This document shows positions 53,593 to 61,730 of a stretch of 64,000 nt of DNA, piece by piece. Both the position numbers and the translations under genes were made by a program. Under the pieces are notes generated by a model. The model searched no databases and was not told the DNA's origin. It was given only the letters and a program-made list of their open reading frames with translations. Source of the stretch: Streptomyces ferrugineus (GTDB lineage: Bacteria; Actinomycetota; Actinomycetes; Streptomycetales; Streptomycetaceae); contig NZ_CP063373.1 in the NCBI RefSeq assembly GCF_015160855.1, positions 930,001-994,000 on the forward strand, written 5' to 3'. Position 1 is the stretch's first letter. Every line of letters begins with the position of its first letter.

Positions 53593-53603
53593 GGCAGCGT
53601 CGG

Positions 53604-55274
53604 ATGACCGCCGAGGCGACCGTCGCCGCCGCGTCGGCCCCCGCCACTCCCGAGCGCGTTTGGCGCAGCGCGGCCGCCCTCCTGGAGGGGGACCTGCGGC
53701 GACGGCGCAATCGGCTGCCCGGGTACCGGGGGCTGACCCCGGCTGTACGGGCGGTGCTCGCCGGGGCCGCCGCCGTCGGCGTGCTCACCGTGGGCGCGCT
53801 GCTCTGGGGCATCGGCGCCGTGTTCGGGCGGGTCTTCCCGGTCGGAATCAACGGCGCGGACGGCGCGGAGCCGGTCGCCGCCGCGTGCTGGCTGGGCGCG
53901 GTCGTGGTGTGCGTGGGACAGGTCGCCGCCGCCAGGCCCGTGCAGGCGCGGCTGTTGCTCGACCCGCCGGACCGCGGGGTGCTGCTGCCGTGGGGCGTAC
54001 CGCCGAGCGCGGTCTTCGGTGCCCGGCTGATCGCGCCCGGCCTCGCCTCGGCCGCGGGCACGACGCTCGTGGTGGCCGTGTTCGCCACCCCCTGGCTCAC
54101 GGCGACGGCCTCGGGGCGCGCGCTGCTGCCCGCGGTCCTGGTGACCGTGGCGGGCGCGGCGTGCGCCGGGGCGGCGGCCCATGTCTGCGCCATGGCCGTC
54201 CTGATGAACACCGCACGCGACAGGTCCACCGGCCGATGGATCCTGTACGCCGTCGTCCTCGGCCTCGCCGTGGGGTTCTTCCTCTCGCCGTTCGCCGGCC
54301 GGTTCGCGGGTGCCGCGAGCTATGAGTCCATAACCCTCTCGCTCCGCGAGAGCGTGGCCGGGATGCGTCCCGGGCTCTGGGACGAGCTGTTCGCGCCCGG
54401 ACACCTGCCGCACGGGCTGCTGGTCTGGGCTCTGGTCACCGCCCTGCTCGCGCTCGCTGCCAGGCTGCTCCTGCGCTCCGCCGCCCACCGCTCCACGCTG
54501 GTGCCGACCGTGGCCACCCGGGGCGCGGAGCCGCGTCGGGTATCCAGCCGCCGTATCGGACTCGTCGTCAAGGACCTGCTGGCGCTGCGCCGGAAGCCCG
54601 CCGCCGTGACCGCCCCGTTCCACCGGTTGTGCGCGGCCGCCGTCGGGGTCGCGGCCCTGGGCGTGGGAGTACGGCTCCGCTTCGGCGACGACGTGCCCTG
54701 GGCGGTGCCCGTGCACACCTGGGGCCCCGCGCTCGCCCTCGCCCTCTTCCTGGCCGTGTCCACCGTGGTGGCCCAGGTCAGCGGAGTCGAGGCGGAGGGC
54801 CGCGGCCTGGAGGCGCTGCGCCAGGCACCGCTTCCCTTCGGTGCCGTCCTGGTCGCCAAGGTGTGGGCCTGCGTGTGCGCGGCCGCGCTCCCGGTCGTCC
54901 CCGCCTACCTCGGCGTGCTGCTCGCGGCCGGCGGCGCGGTCACGCCCGCCGCTGTCCTGGCCCTGCCGCTCGCCCTCGTCGGCGGCGGCGTCGCCATGGT
55001 CGTGACCGCCTTCGTCGTACCGGAGGCGGAGACGTTCTCCGAGGACCGCATCGTCCGCTCCGGCGCCGCGGAGACCGTGGAGGGCGTGCTGGCCGCCGCG
55101 CTCGTCGCACCGGGTTCCGCCGGACCGCTGCTGCGCCGACTGCTCGACGTGCCCGGCGGAGCCACGGCCCAGGCACTCGACGCGGGCTGCGCCCTGATCA
55201 CCCTGTCCCTCTTCATGGCGGGCCTGCGCCTGCTGGCCCGCCGCGACATCCGATTCCGTAAGGCCATCCTGTGA
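53604..55274 (+). CDS. ABC-type multipass membrane protein of the bacteriocin cluster
   Basis: A 556-residue protein with about 12 hydrophobic segments in two halves. The first half has VRAVLAGAAAVGVLTVGALLWGIGAVF and ARPVQARLLLDPPDRGVLLPWG; the second, starting SSRRIGLVVKDLLALRRKPA, has five more helices. The LLDPPDRGVLLPW and EGRGLEALRQAPLPFGAVLVAKV segments are typical of export permeases lacking their own ATPase. It overlaps the ATPase gene by 4 bp and presumably forms a transporter with it. Start ATG 53604; ATG 53589, overlapping the upstream stop, is an alternative. Confidence 0.75.
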   Translation: MTAEATVAAASAPATPERVWRSAAALLEGDLRRRRNRLPGYRGLTPAVRAVLAGAAAVGVLTVGALLWGIGAVFGRVFPVGINGADGAEPVAAACWLGAVVVCVGQVAAARPVQARLLLDPPDRGVLLPWGVPPSAVFGARLIAPGLASAAGTTLVVAVFATPWLTATASGRALLPAVLVTVAGAACAGAAAHVCAMAVLMNTARDRSTGRWILYAVVLGLAVGFFLSPFAGRFAGAASYESITLSLRESVAGMRPGLWDELFAPGHLPHGLLVWALVTALLALAARLLLRSAAHRSTLVPTVATRGAEPRRVSSRRIGLVVKDLLALRRKPAAVTAPFHRLCAAAVGVAALGVGVRLRFGDDVPWAVPVHTWGPALALALFLAVSTVVAQVSGVEAEGRGLEALRQAPLPFGAVLVAKVWACVCAAALPVVPAYLGVLLAAGGAVTPAAVLALPLALVGGGVAMVVTAFVVPEAETFSEDRIVRSGAAETVEGVLAAALVAPGSAGPLLRRLLDVPGGATAQALDAGCALITLSLFMAGLRLLARRDIRFRKAIL

Positions 55275-56059
55275 TCCACGTCGACTCCGCGACCGTGCGC
55301 TACGGCGACCGCGCGGCCCTCACGGACGCCAGCCTCTCCGTGGCGTCCGGTGAGTTCCTCTGCCTCGTAGGCCGCAACGGCTCGGGCAAGACCACCCTGC
55401 TGCGGCTGCTCGCGGGGCTGCTGGAGCCGACCGCCGGCACCGTGCGCATAGGCGGCCATCCCGCGGCCCACCGGCAGAGCCGGGCGGTGCGCGGATTCCT
55501 CCAGGCCGAACCGCCGCTGTACGAGTACCTGACGGTGGCCGAGCAACTGACCCTGGTCGCCAAGCTGTACGGGCGTGCGCCCGCGCAGGTCCTCGACCGG
55601 CTGGCCGGCACCGCGCTGGCCGACCGCCGCCACGCCCTCGTACGCGAACTCTCCCTCGGCATGCGCAAACAGCTCGGGCTGATCGCCGCGACCGTCCACG
55701 ATCCGGCCCTGATCCTGCTCGACGAGCCCACCAACGCCCTGGATGCCACCGCGGTCGCGGCGCTGCGCGAGGCGGTCGAACGCTGGCACCGCGAGGGCAG
55801 GCTGATCGTGCTCTGCACCCATGACCTGGCCTGGGCCGACGGGCTCGCCGACCGGCTCGTCGTCCTGTCCGCGGGACGCGTGCTGCACGATGTCGCGCTG
55901 GACGGCGAGACCGCGACCGCCGCGCTGCGGCGCCTGGACCCGAGCGGCGCGCTGACCGCCCGCGGCGAAGGGCCCACCGGCCTGCCCACCGAAGAGTCCG
56001 TCGAAGGACCCACCGGCCTGCCCACCGAAGACAAGACCGCGGAGGCGGGCACGCCATGA
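55271..56059 (+). CDS. ABC transporter ATPase 1 of the bacteriocin cluster
   Basis: A 262-residue nucleotide-binding subunit. Walker A GRNGSGKT (34-41), the Q-loop QAEPPLYEYL, signature LSLGMRKQLG, Walker B LILLDEPTNALD and H-loop CTHD are all present. The C-terminal 25 residues contain GPTGLPTE twice, encoded by a 29-bp direct repeat (55967-55995 and 56003-56031) differing at one base. GTG 55271 overlaps the permease stop, and its stop overlaps the next ATPase start (ATGA). Confidence 0.92.
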   Translation: MIHVDSATVRYGDRAALTDASLSVASGEFLCLVGRNGSGKTTLLRLLAGLLEPTAGTVRIGGHPAAHRQSRAVRGFLQAEPPLYEYLTVAEQLTLVAKLYGRAPAQVLDRLAGTALADRRHALVRELSLGMRKQLGLIAATVHDPALILLDEPTNALDATAVAALREAVERWHREGRLIVLCTHDLAWADGLADRLVVLSAGRVLHDVALDGETATAALRRLDPSGALTARGEGPTGLPTEESVEGPTGLPTEDKTAEAGTP

Positions 56060-56979
56060 CCGCCATCGACATCCACGGGCTGCGCAGGACGTACGGGACA
56101 CACACCGCCCTGCGGGGAATCGACCTGACCGTCCCGGCCGGGTCGCTCACCGCTCTCGTCGGCCCCAACGGCTCCGGCAAGACCACCACCATGCGGCTGC
56201 TGCTCGGCCTGGACCGCCCCGACGCCGGATCGGGCACCGTCCTCGGCGAGCCGCTCGAACGGCCCGCGCGCTACCTTCCGCGCGTCGGCGCGCTCATAGA
56301 GCAGCCCGCTCTCTACCGGCGCCTGACCGGCCGCGCCAATCTGCGGGTGCTCGCCGAACTCGGCGCCACGGACCGCCGCCGCGTCGACGAGGTGCTGGAG
56401 CTCACCGGCATGAGCCCGTACGCCGACCGTCCGGTGGCCGGCTACTCGCTGGGCATGCGGCAGCGGATCGGTGTCGCGGGGGCGCTGCTCACCGAGCCGC
56501 GCCTGCTGATCCTCGACGAGCCCACCAACGGTCTGGATCCCGTCGGCACCGCCCAGTTGCGTACCCTGCTCACCACCCTGGCCGCCGACGGCGTCACCGT
56601 TCTGATCTCCAGCCACCAGCTCAACGAGCTGGACACCCTGTGCGACCACTTCGTCTTCCTCGACCGGGGCAGGGTCCTGTTCGCGGGCGACCGCGCCGGG
56701 CTGACCGCGGCGCAGGGCCCGCTGATCGAGGCCGTACCGGAGCGTTCCGGGGATCTGCCCGCCCTGCTGCGCGCCGTCGAGGCGACCGGCCGCACCGCGC
56801 ACGAGGCGGACGGGCTGCTGCTGACCGCCGCCCCCGCCGACTGGGCGCCGGCCCTGAACCGGATCGCGGCGGAGCACGGCATCACCCTGGCCCATCTCGC
56901 CGTACGCCGCCCTTCCCTGGAAGAGGCCTTCTTCACGCTCGCCGAACGCCACAACCCCCGTACAGCGAAGGCGGCCTGA
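56056..56979 (+). CDS. ABC transporter ATPase 2 (BcrA/LanF-like)
   Basis: A 307-residue ATPase. Walker A GPNGSGKT (36-43), signature YSLGMRQRIGVA, Walker B LLILDEPTNGLDPVG, H-loop ISSHQ. The C-terminal extension with LIEAVPERSGDLPALLRAVEATGRTAHEADGLLL and LEEAFFTLAE is the usual tail of bacitracin/lantibiotic self-protection ATPases. It pairs with the permease 2 bp downstream, so this second system is a good candidate for producer immunity. Confidence 0.92.
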   Translation: MTAIDIHGLRRTYGTHTALRGIDLTVPAGSLTALVGPNGSGKTTTMRLLLGLDRPDAGSGTVLGEPLERPARYLPRVGALIEQPALYRRLTGRANLRVLAELGATDRRRVDEVLELTGMSPYADRPVAGYSLGMRQRIGVAGALLTEPRLLILDEPTNGLDPVGTAQLRTLLTTLAADGVTVLISSHQLNELDTLCDHFVFLDRGRVLFAGDRAGLTAAQGPLIEAVPERSGDLPALLRAVEATGRTAHEADGLLLTAAPADWAPALNRIAAEHGITLAHLAVRRPSLEEAFFTLAERHNPRTAKAA

Positions 56980-56981
56980 CC

Positions 56982-57779
56982 ATGACGAGCACCATGACGA
57001 CCATGTCGAGGGCTGTCCCGAGGACCATGCCGACCTCCGTGCTGAACGAGATACGCTCCGCCGCCCGCAGCGAGCGGGTGAAACTCGTGCGGCCGCGCCT
57101 GGTCCTGCCCGTGCTGCTGGGCACCGCCCTTCTCGCGGCCCTCACCGCCGCCGCCTTCACCCTCCTCTCCGACGGCCCCGCCACCGGCCCGCTGCGTCCC
57201 ATGGGCATCGCATCGCCGGTCATCGGCCTGGTCGTGATGTGCGTGGCGGCGAACTCGTTCTGCGACGAATACCGCGAGGGCACCTGGGGCGCTCTCCTCG
57301 TACGCCATCCCCGCAGATCCACCCTCCTGGTGGGCAAGCTGGGCAGCCTGCTCGCCCTCGCCGCCGCCGCGGCTCTCGCCGCATGCCTGGCCTGCGCGGT
57401 CACGGCATGGGCGGTGACGGCGGCACTCGGGAAGGACACCGCCTCCTGGAGTACGGCGGCGACCGCGTCCACGGGCGTCCGGGTCGTCGCCGGATTCCTC
57501 GCGTACGCCGTGCTGGGCGCCGCGGCCGGACTGCTCCTGCGCTCCACGGCCGCGGCGCTGGGCTCCCTCCTCGGCTGGATCCTGATCGGGGAGTCGGCCC
57601 TGGGCGCGGTCGCGGCGGCCCGCGGTCTGAACGCCTCCGCGTGGCTTCCCGGCTCGGCCATCACCCGTATCACCGCCTCCGCCGCATGGCAGTTGCCCGC
57701 GCTGACCGCCACCGCCTGGTGCGCGGTTCTCTTCGCCGCCGCGATCTGGCGTTTTTGCAGGTCTCCCCGCCTGGGCTAG
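56982..57779 (+). CDS. ABC-2-type permease (putative immunity)
   Basis: A 265-residue protein with six helices: LVLPVLLGTALLAALTAAAFTLL, GIASPVIGLVVMCVAANSF, LLALAAAAALAACLACAVTAWAV, VVAGFLAYAVLGAAAGLLL, ALGSLLGWILIGESALGAVAAA and a last segment. The DEYREGTWGALLVRHPRRSTLLVGKL loop is typical of ABC-2 permeases coupled to BcrA-like ATPases. ATG 56982 directly follows the ATPase gene. Confidence 0.88.
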   Translation: MTSTMTTMSRAVPRTMPTSVLNEIRSAARSERVKLVRPRLVLPVLLGTALLAALTAAAFTLLSDGPATGPLRPMGIASPVIGLVVMCVAANSFCDEYREGTWGALLVRHPRRSTLLVGKLGSLLALAAAAALAACLACAVTAWAVTAALGKDTASWSTAATASTGVRVVAGFLAYAVLGAAAGLLLRSTAAALGSLLGWILIGESALGAVAAARGLNASAWLPGSAITRITASAAWQLPALTATAWCAVLFAAAIWRFCRSPRLG

Positions 57780-57823
57780 TGTCTGCGTCCGATAACGGGA
57801 CACGACCGAGGTCAGGGGGGCCG

Positions 57824-58480
57824 GTGCCGCGCGTGATGGTCGTCGACGACGAGCAGGTGCTGCGGGAGGGACTGCGGCGGATCCTTCAGTCCTTCGACGA
57901 CATCGACGTACCCGTGGTCTGCACGGGCGCCGAAGCCCTCGAACAGGCCAGGCTCCACGGCCCGGACGTCGTCCTCCTCGACCTCAGGATGCCGGACCGC
58001 GACGGCCTGACGGTGCTCGCGGATCTGCGGTCCCTGCCCAGCCCGCCGGCCGTCGCCATGCTCACCAACTTCGACGCCGAGGAGTCCCTGTCCGCGGCAC
58101 TGCGCGGCGGCGCCGCCGGATTCCTGCTCAAGGACACCGCCCCCGAGCAGCTGGTCCACGCGGTACGGGCGCTGGCGGACGGCGGCAGCGTCATCGCACC
58201 GCGGCTGACCCGCACGGTCGTCGACGGTTTCGTACGGGCCCAGCCGGAGCACCGGCCCCCGCTCGCCGAAGGGGCTGCGCGGGCCCTGACGGAGCGGGAG
58301 CGCGGCGTACTGGCGCTGCTCGCCGACGGCATGTCGAACGCCGAGATCGCCCGGCACCTCTCCATCAGCCCGGCCACGGCCAAAGAGCATGTGAGCGCCA
58401 TCCTGGCGAAGCTGGGCGTGGCCAACCGGGTCCAGGCGGCCGTCGCCGCGTACCGGGCCGGGCTGCACGACGCCGCATGA
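57824..58480 (+). CDS. NarL/LuxR-family response regulator of the bacteriocin cluster
   Basis: A 218-residue response regulator. The receiver has the acidic pair VVDDE (8-9), phospho-acceptor D53 in VVLLDLRMPDRDG and the conserved Lys in FLLKDTAP. The C-terminal LuxR HTH is LTERERGVLALLADGMSNAEIARHLSISPATAKEHVSAILAKL-like (about 155-200). GTG 57824 follows AGGGGGG; GTG 57833 is possible. The stop overlaps the histidine kinase start (ATGA). It probably controls the upstream cluster, perhaps through the inverted repeat at 51481. Confidence 0.93.
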   Translation: MPRVMVVDDEQVLREGLRRILQSFDDIDVPVVCTGAEALEQARLHGPDVVLLDLRMPDRDGLTVLADLRSLPSPPAVAMLTNFDAEESLSAALRGGAAGFLLKDTAPEQLVHAVRALADGGSVIAPRLTRTVVDGFVRAQPEHRPPLAEGAARALTERERGVLALLADGMSNAEIARHLSISPATAKEHVSAILAKLGVANRVQAAVAAYRAGLHDAA

Positions 58481-59622
58481 GCCGTTCGGACCTTGGATCG
58501 GCCGTGAGGTCCCTGCTCACTCCACGGCGGCTGATCGTCGTGGCCACGGCGGCCGAGCTCCTCGTCTTCCTCTCCTTCGAGCGCGAGACGCTGCTGGTCA
58601 GTTCGGCGGCGGTGCTCGGCCTGCTGCTGCGGTGCCGCTTCCCGGTCCTCGGGCTGCTGCTGACGCTGCCCTCCATCGCCATCGGCCAGGTCTGGCTGGC
58701 GCCCATGCTGGCCATGTTCGACGTGGCGGTCACCGCTTCGCGCAGGCGGGTGGTGACAGCCTGCGGGACGGGGCTGTTCCTCGCCGCCGGCTGTCCCTGG
58801 CCACTGGACTCGGTCACCGAACTGACCTGGCAGGAACATCTGTTGACGGTGGAGTCGTCGCTGATGCTGTCCATCGGGCCGATCGCGCTCGGCCTGCTGG
58901 CCAGGACCCGCGCCGAGCTGAAGGAGCGGCTGAGCGAACTGATGCGCAGCCAGGCGCTGGGGCGCCGTCTGGAGGCGGAGCGGGCCGTGGTGCGGGAGCG
59001 TTCCCGGCTGGCCCGCGACATGCACGACACGGTGTCCCACCATGTCGGCATCATCGCGGTACAGGCGGGCGCGCTGTCGGCGACGACCACCGACGAGGGC
59101 GTACGTGAGGACGCCGAGGTCATCAGACGGCACAGTGTGAGCGCGCTGGAGGAACTCCGCAACGTGGTCGGGGTGTTGCGCGGTTCCGACGCGGCGGCGG
59201 CTTCGGCGGCGGGCCGTACCCAGTTGGCCGATCTGGCGTTCCTGTCCCGGGAGAGCCGGCTCGACGTCACGCTGGACCTGGACCCCGCCCTGGCGGCGGG
59301 GTCCGGCGGACAGTGGGCGCCGGAGGCGGAGAGCACGGCCTTCCGCACCGTTCAGGAGGCGCTGAGCAACGTGCGCAAGCACGCGCCGGGTGCGCCCGCG
59401 GCCGTATCCGTCCATATGTCGGACGACCGCAGGGCACTCGTCGTGGAGGTGCGCAACGGATCCGCTGCCGAACCGTACGAGGGCCCGGACCTGCCCGTCG
59501 GCGGTCACGGCCTGACCGGCCTGCGGGAGCGGGCCGCCCTGATCGGCGGGACGCTGGAGGCACGCCCCCTGGAGGACGGCGGCTTCCTGGTACGAGCGGT
59601 CCTGCCGGCCGGGGTCGAGTAG
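58477..59622 (+). CDS. Sensor histidine kinase (HisKA_3) of the bacteriocin cluster
   Basis: A 381-residue sensor kinase. About four membrane segments occupy residues 18-145 with little external sequence, as in intramembrane-sensing kinases of peptide-antibiotic loci. The HisKA_3 dimerisation block is RSRLARDMHDTVSHHVGIIAV (phospho-acceptor H183). The HATPase domain has TVQEALSNVRKHAP and GGHGLTGLRERAALIGGTLEA. It is coupled to the response regulator by a 4-bp overlap and ends the cluster. Confidence 0.93.
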   Translation: MSRSDLGSAVRSLLTPRRLIVVATAAELLVFLSFERETLLVSSAAVLGLLLRCRFPVLGLLLTLPSIAIGQVWLAPMLAMFDVAVTASRRRVVTACGTGLFLAAGCPWPLDSVTELTWQEHLLTVESSLMLSIGPIALGLLARTRAELKERLSELMRSQALGRRLEAERAVVRERSRLARDMHDTVSHHVGIIAVQAGALSATTTDEGVREDAEVIRRHSVSALEELRNVVGVLRGSDAAAASAAGRTQLADLAFLSRESRLDVTLDLDPALAAGSGGQWAPEAESTAFRTVQEALSNVRKHAPGAPAAVSVHMSDDRRALVVEVRNGSAAEPYEGPDLPVGGHGLTGLRERAALIGGTLEARPLEDGGFLVRAVLPAGVE

Positions 59623-59636
59623 CGGGAAGGGTGTCA

Positions 59637-59900
59637 TCAAGTCGGGGAGCGGGGTGCGATGACCGCGGTGCGGGCGTTGGCCTGGCAGTTCCTGGCCAGT
59701 TCCGGGTTGCCGATCTCGGGGTTGCTGAGCCCTTCACCTGCCGGCCGGTCGCCCTGAACGCGTGCGCCGCTCGCTCGCTCGCTCGGCGAAGGCCTCCAGG
59801 CCCATGGCCAGGTGATGCGCACCCAGGTGATGCGCACCCAGGTGATGCGCACCCAGGTGATGCGCACCCAGGTGATGCGCACCCTGGCGCGGCTGCTCGA
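59637..59900 (-). pseudogene. Repeat-rich, frameshifted remnant ORF
   Basis: On the minus strand a frame encoding five GAHHL units runs into AMGLEAFAERASER, which crosses a (GCTC)4 microsatellite (59769-59784). The natural continuation GDRPAGEGLSNPEIGNPELARNC, ending RTAVIAPRSPT-stop at 59637, is in another frame. Loss of one 4-bp unit would join the two frames. No start codon or family could be found, so a decayed gene is the cautious reading. Confidence 0.35.
59809..59883. repeat. Five perfect 15-bp tandem repeats
   Basis: CAGGTGATGCGCACC is repeated five times without spacers. The unit length keeps any reading frame (GAHHL on the minus strand). Confidence 0.9.
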
Positions 59901-59989
59901 CTCCGGCGAGGCCCCGGCAAACTGCGGGGCTCTGGGCAAGCGGGATCAGAACGGAGCGACCCGCGCCCGCTCGCTGGCACGATGGTCCC

Positions 59990-60304
59990 GTGGCCGACCT
60001 GAAGCGCATCCAAGCAGAGACCGTGGCGTACTTCCGGGCACTCGACGAGAACGCCACCCTGCGGCACCACTTCCGCGGCACTGACGAGGAGGGCGGCTCG
60101 TGGTACTTCGAGGCCGTACCCGACCGCGGCGAGTTGGTCGCCGTCAAGCAAGCCGAGCTGACTTCGGCCGGCCGACTCCACCGGTACAGCTGGGAGCGCC
60201 TGGAGGACGAGCACGGATTCCTGACAGACCAGGCGATCGACCCTGAAGAGGACCTGCTGGAGACCATCCCGGCTGAAGAGTTCCAGCGGGTGTGGACTCG
60301 GTGA
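59990..60304 (+). CDS. Small conserved hypothetical protein
   Basis: A 104-residue acidic protein starting at GTG 59990. It has an N-terminal helix (MADLKRIQAETVAYFRALDEN), a central WYFEAVPDRGELVAVKQAELTSAGRLHRYSWERLEDEHGFLTDQ sheet-like region (about 38-80) and a C-terminal EEDLLETIPAEEFQRVW helix. The Trp/Glu-rich sheet resembles small DUF6881-type or immunity-like proteins; this is weak. No signal peptide or membrane segment. It appears monocistronic. Confidence 0.6.
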   Translation: MADLKRIQAETVAYFRALDENATLRHHFRGTDEEGGSWYFEAVPDRGELVAVKQAELTSAGRLHRYSWERLEDEHGFLTDQAIDPEEDLLETIPAEEFQRVWTR

Positions 60305-60404
60305 GCGGGCTGGACAACCACTTCAGGAGTGAGGTGGGGCGAGGCAGTCACTGACCTGGGTGAACCTGACTGAGCTGACCTGCGCATCGCGATGATCCGC
60401 GCAG

Positions 60405-61673
60405 TCACTCCGGTTTGGCCGTGATCACCGCTGTCTCTCCCGGCGCCGCGACGCTTGCCGTGCCGTCGGCCGTGACGAAGGGCTCCTGACCGGGCTGCCG
60501 TGCGCCGACGCATGCGAGGGTGAGCGTGGCGGTCACGGCCAGGACGACAACGGCGGCTCCCGAGAGCAGGAAGGCCTTCTCGACTCCGGCGAGGGTGATG
60601 GCGGTCGAGGCCACGAAGGGGGAGATCGCCAGGGCTCCTGCCACCCCGGCCTCCCACAGGCCGAGCGCCTTCGCCAGATGATGGCTCGGCATCCGCTGCT
60701 GCACCAGTGCGATCAAGGGAATGTCCGTGAGGGCCGAGGCCAGCCCCGTGGCGGTCAGGAGAACGGCCGCCACGGCATGGGAGGTGACCGTTCCCAGTGG
60801 AGCCCGGAAGATCCCGAGCAGGGCCCACGCCAGCACCGCGGCCAGTGCGAGTCTGCGGATGCGCAGGCCGGCCAGGAGCAGCGCGCCCACCACTTCGGCG
60901 ACCCCGGCGACGCCGAGCAGCAGGCCGTACTGGCCGCCCTGTCCCACGACCGTGACCAGCCCGACGGTCAGGAAACCACTGGTCAGGGCGAGGGCGAGCA
61001 CGAAGGTCACGATGACGACGAGTACCTCGGGAGCGGCCCGCACTGCCCTCAGTCCGGCGCCGAGATCGGACCACAGCCCGGTCTGCCCGCTGGTCGCGGC
61101 GGGGCGGGTCACGCGGATGGCTGCCACGGCGACCGCCGAGCCCAGGAAGGTCAGCCCGTTCACCACCAGCACCGACTGCAGCGAGCCGAAGGCCAGCAGC
61201 GGCGCCAGCATGAGCGGGCCGACGAAGAAGGCGGCCCGGAAGGCGACTTGCAGGAGCCCGTTGGCCTGCTGGAGGCGGTCGCCCGGCACGATCTGCGGAA
61301 CGATGGCGTTGCGGGCCGGGGCGAACGGGGCGCCGATCAGCGCCAGCAACGCCGTGGTCGCCACGAGCAGGGGCAGGTTCAGCAGGTTGAGGGAGAGCAG
61401 GACCGAAGCCACGGCCACCACGGCGACCCGGGCCAGGTCGGTGGCGATCATCAGCTTCCGACGGTCGCGGCGGTCGGCGTACGAGGCGACGACGAAGGTG
61501 GCCACGAACGCGGGCGCGAACGCGGAGACGCTGACCACGGCGACGGCCGTGGGGTCCTTCGTCAGTGACCAGGCCAGCCAGGCGGTCGCGGCGGTGTACA
61601 GGCCGTCGCCGAAGCGTGAGATGCCCTGGCCGGCGAAGAGAAGCAGGAAGTTGCGGTCCCTCAGCAGTGACAT
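60405..61673 (-). CDS. MFS transporter
   Basis: A 422-residue protein with 12 membrane segments. The opening LLRDRNFLLLFAGQGISRFGDGLYTAATAWLAWSLT and the loop ASYADRRDRRKLMIATDLARV (motif A-like, about 60-80) are typical of MFS exporters in the MefA/enterobactin-exporter group. It lies 57 bp downstream of an ArsR/DUF5937 regulator in the same direction, with an ATTAG-N8-CTAAT repeat between, so it is probably the regulator's target. The substrate is unknown. Confidence 0.88.
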   Translation of the reverse strand: MSLLRDRNFLLLFAGQGISRFGDGLYTAATAWLAWSLTKDPTAVAVVSVSAFAPAFVATFVVASYADRRDRRKLMIATDLARVAVVAVASVLLSLNLLNLPLLVATTALLALIGAPFAPARNAIVPQIVPGDRLQQANGLLQVAFRAAFFVGPLMLAPLLAFGSLQSVLVVNGLTFLGSAVAVAAIRVTRPAATSGQTGLWSDLGAGLRAVRAAPEVLVVIVTFVLALALTSGFLTVGLVTVVGQGGQYGLLLGVAGVAEVVGALLLAGLRIRRLALAAVLAWALLGIFRAPLGTVTSHAVAAVLLTATGLASALTDIPLIALVQQRMPSHHLAKALGLWEAGVAGALAISPFVASTAITLAGVEKAFLLSGAAVVVLAVTATLTLACVGARQPGQEPFVTADGTASVAAPGETAVITAKPE

Positions 61674-61712
61674 GCGGCCACTGTCGGGTCCTGTCGGGGG
61701 TCTGATCCACTT

Positions 61713-61730
61713 ATTAGGCAGATGGCTAAT
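61713..61730. promoter_or_regulatory. Inverted repeat between ArsR and MFS genes
   Basis: ATTAG-GCAGATGG-CTAAT has perfect 5-bp arms in an AT-rich patch 40 bp upstream of the MFS start. It could be an ArsR-type operator. Confidence 0.42.

Noticed and set aside
59809..59883. CRISPR array
   Set aside because: The 15-bp units are contiguous with no spacers, and no cas genes are present.
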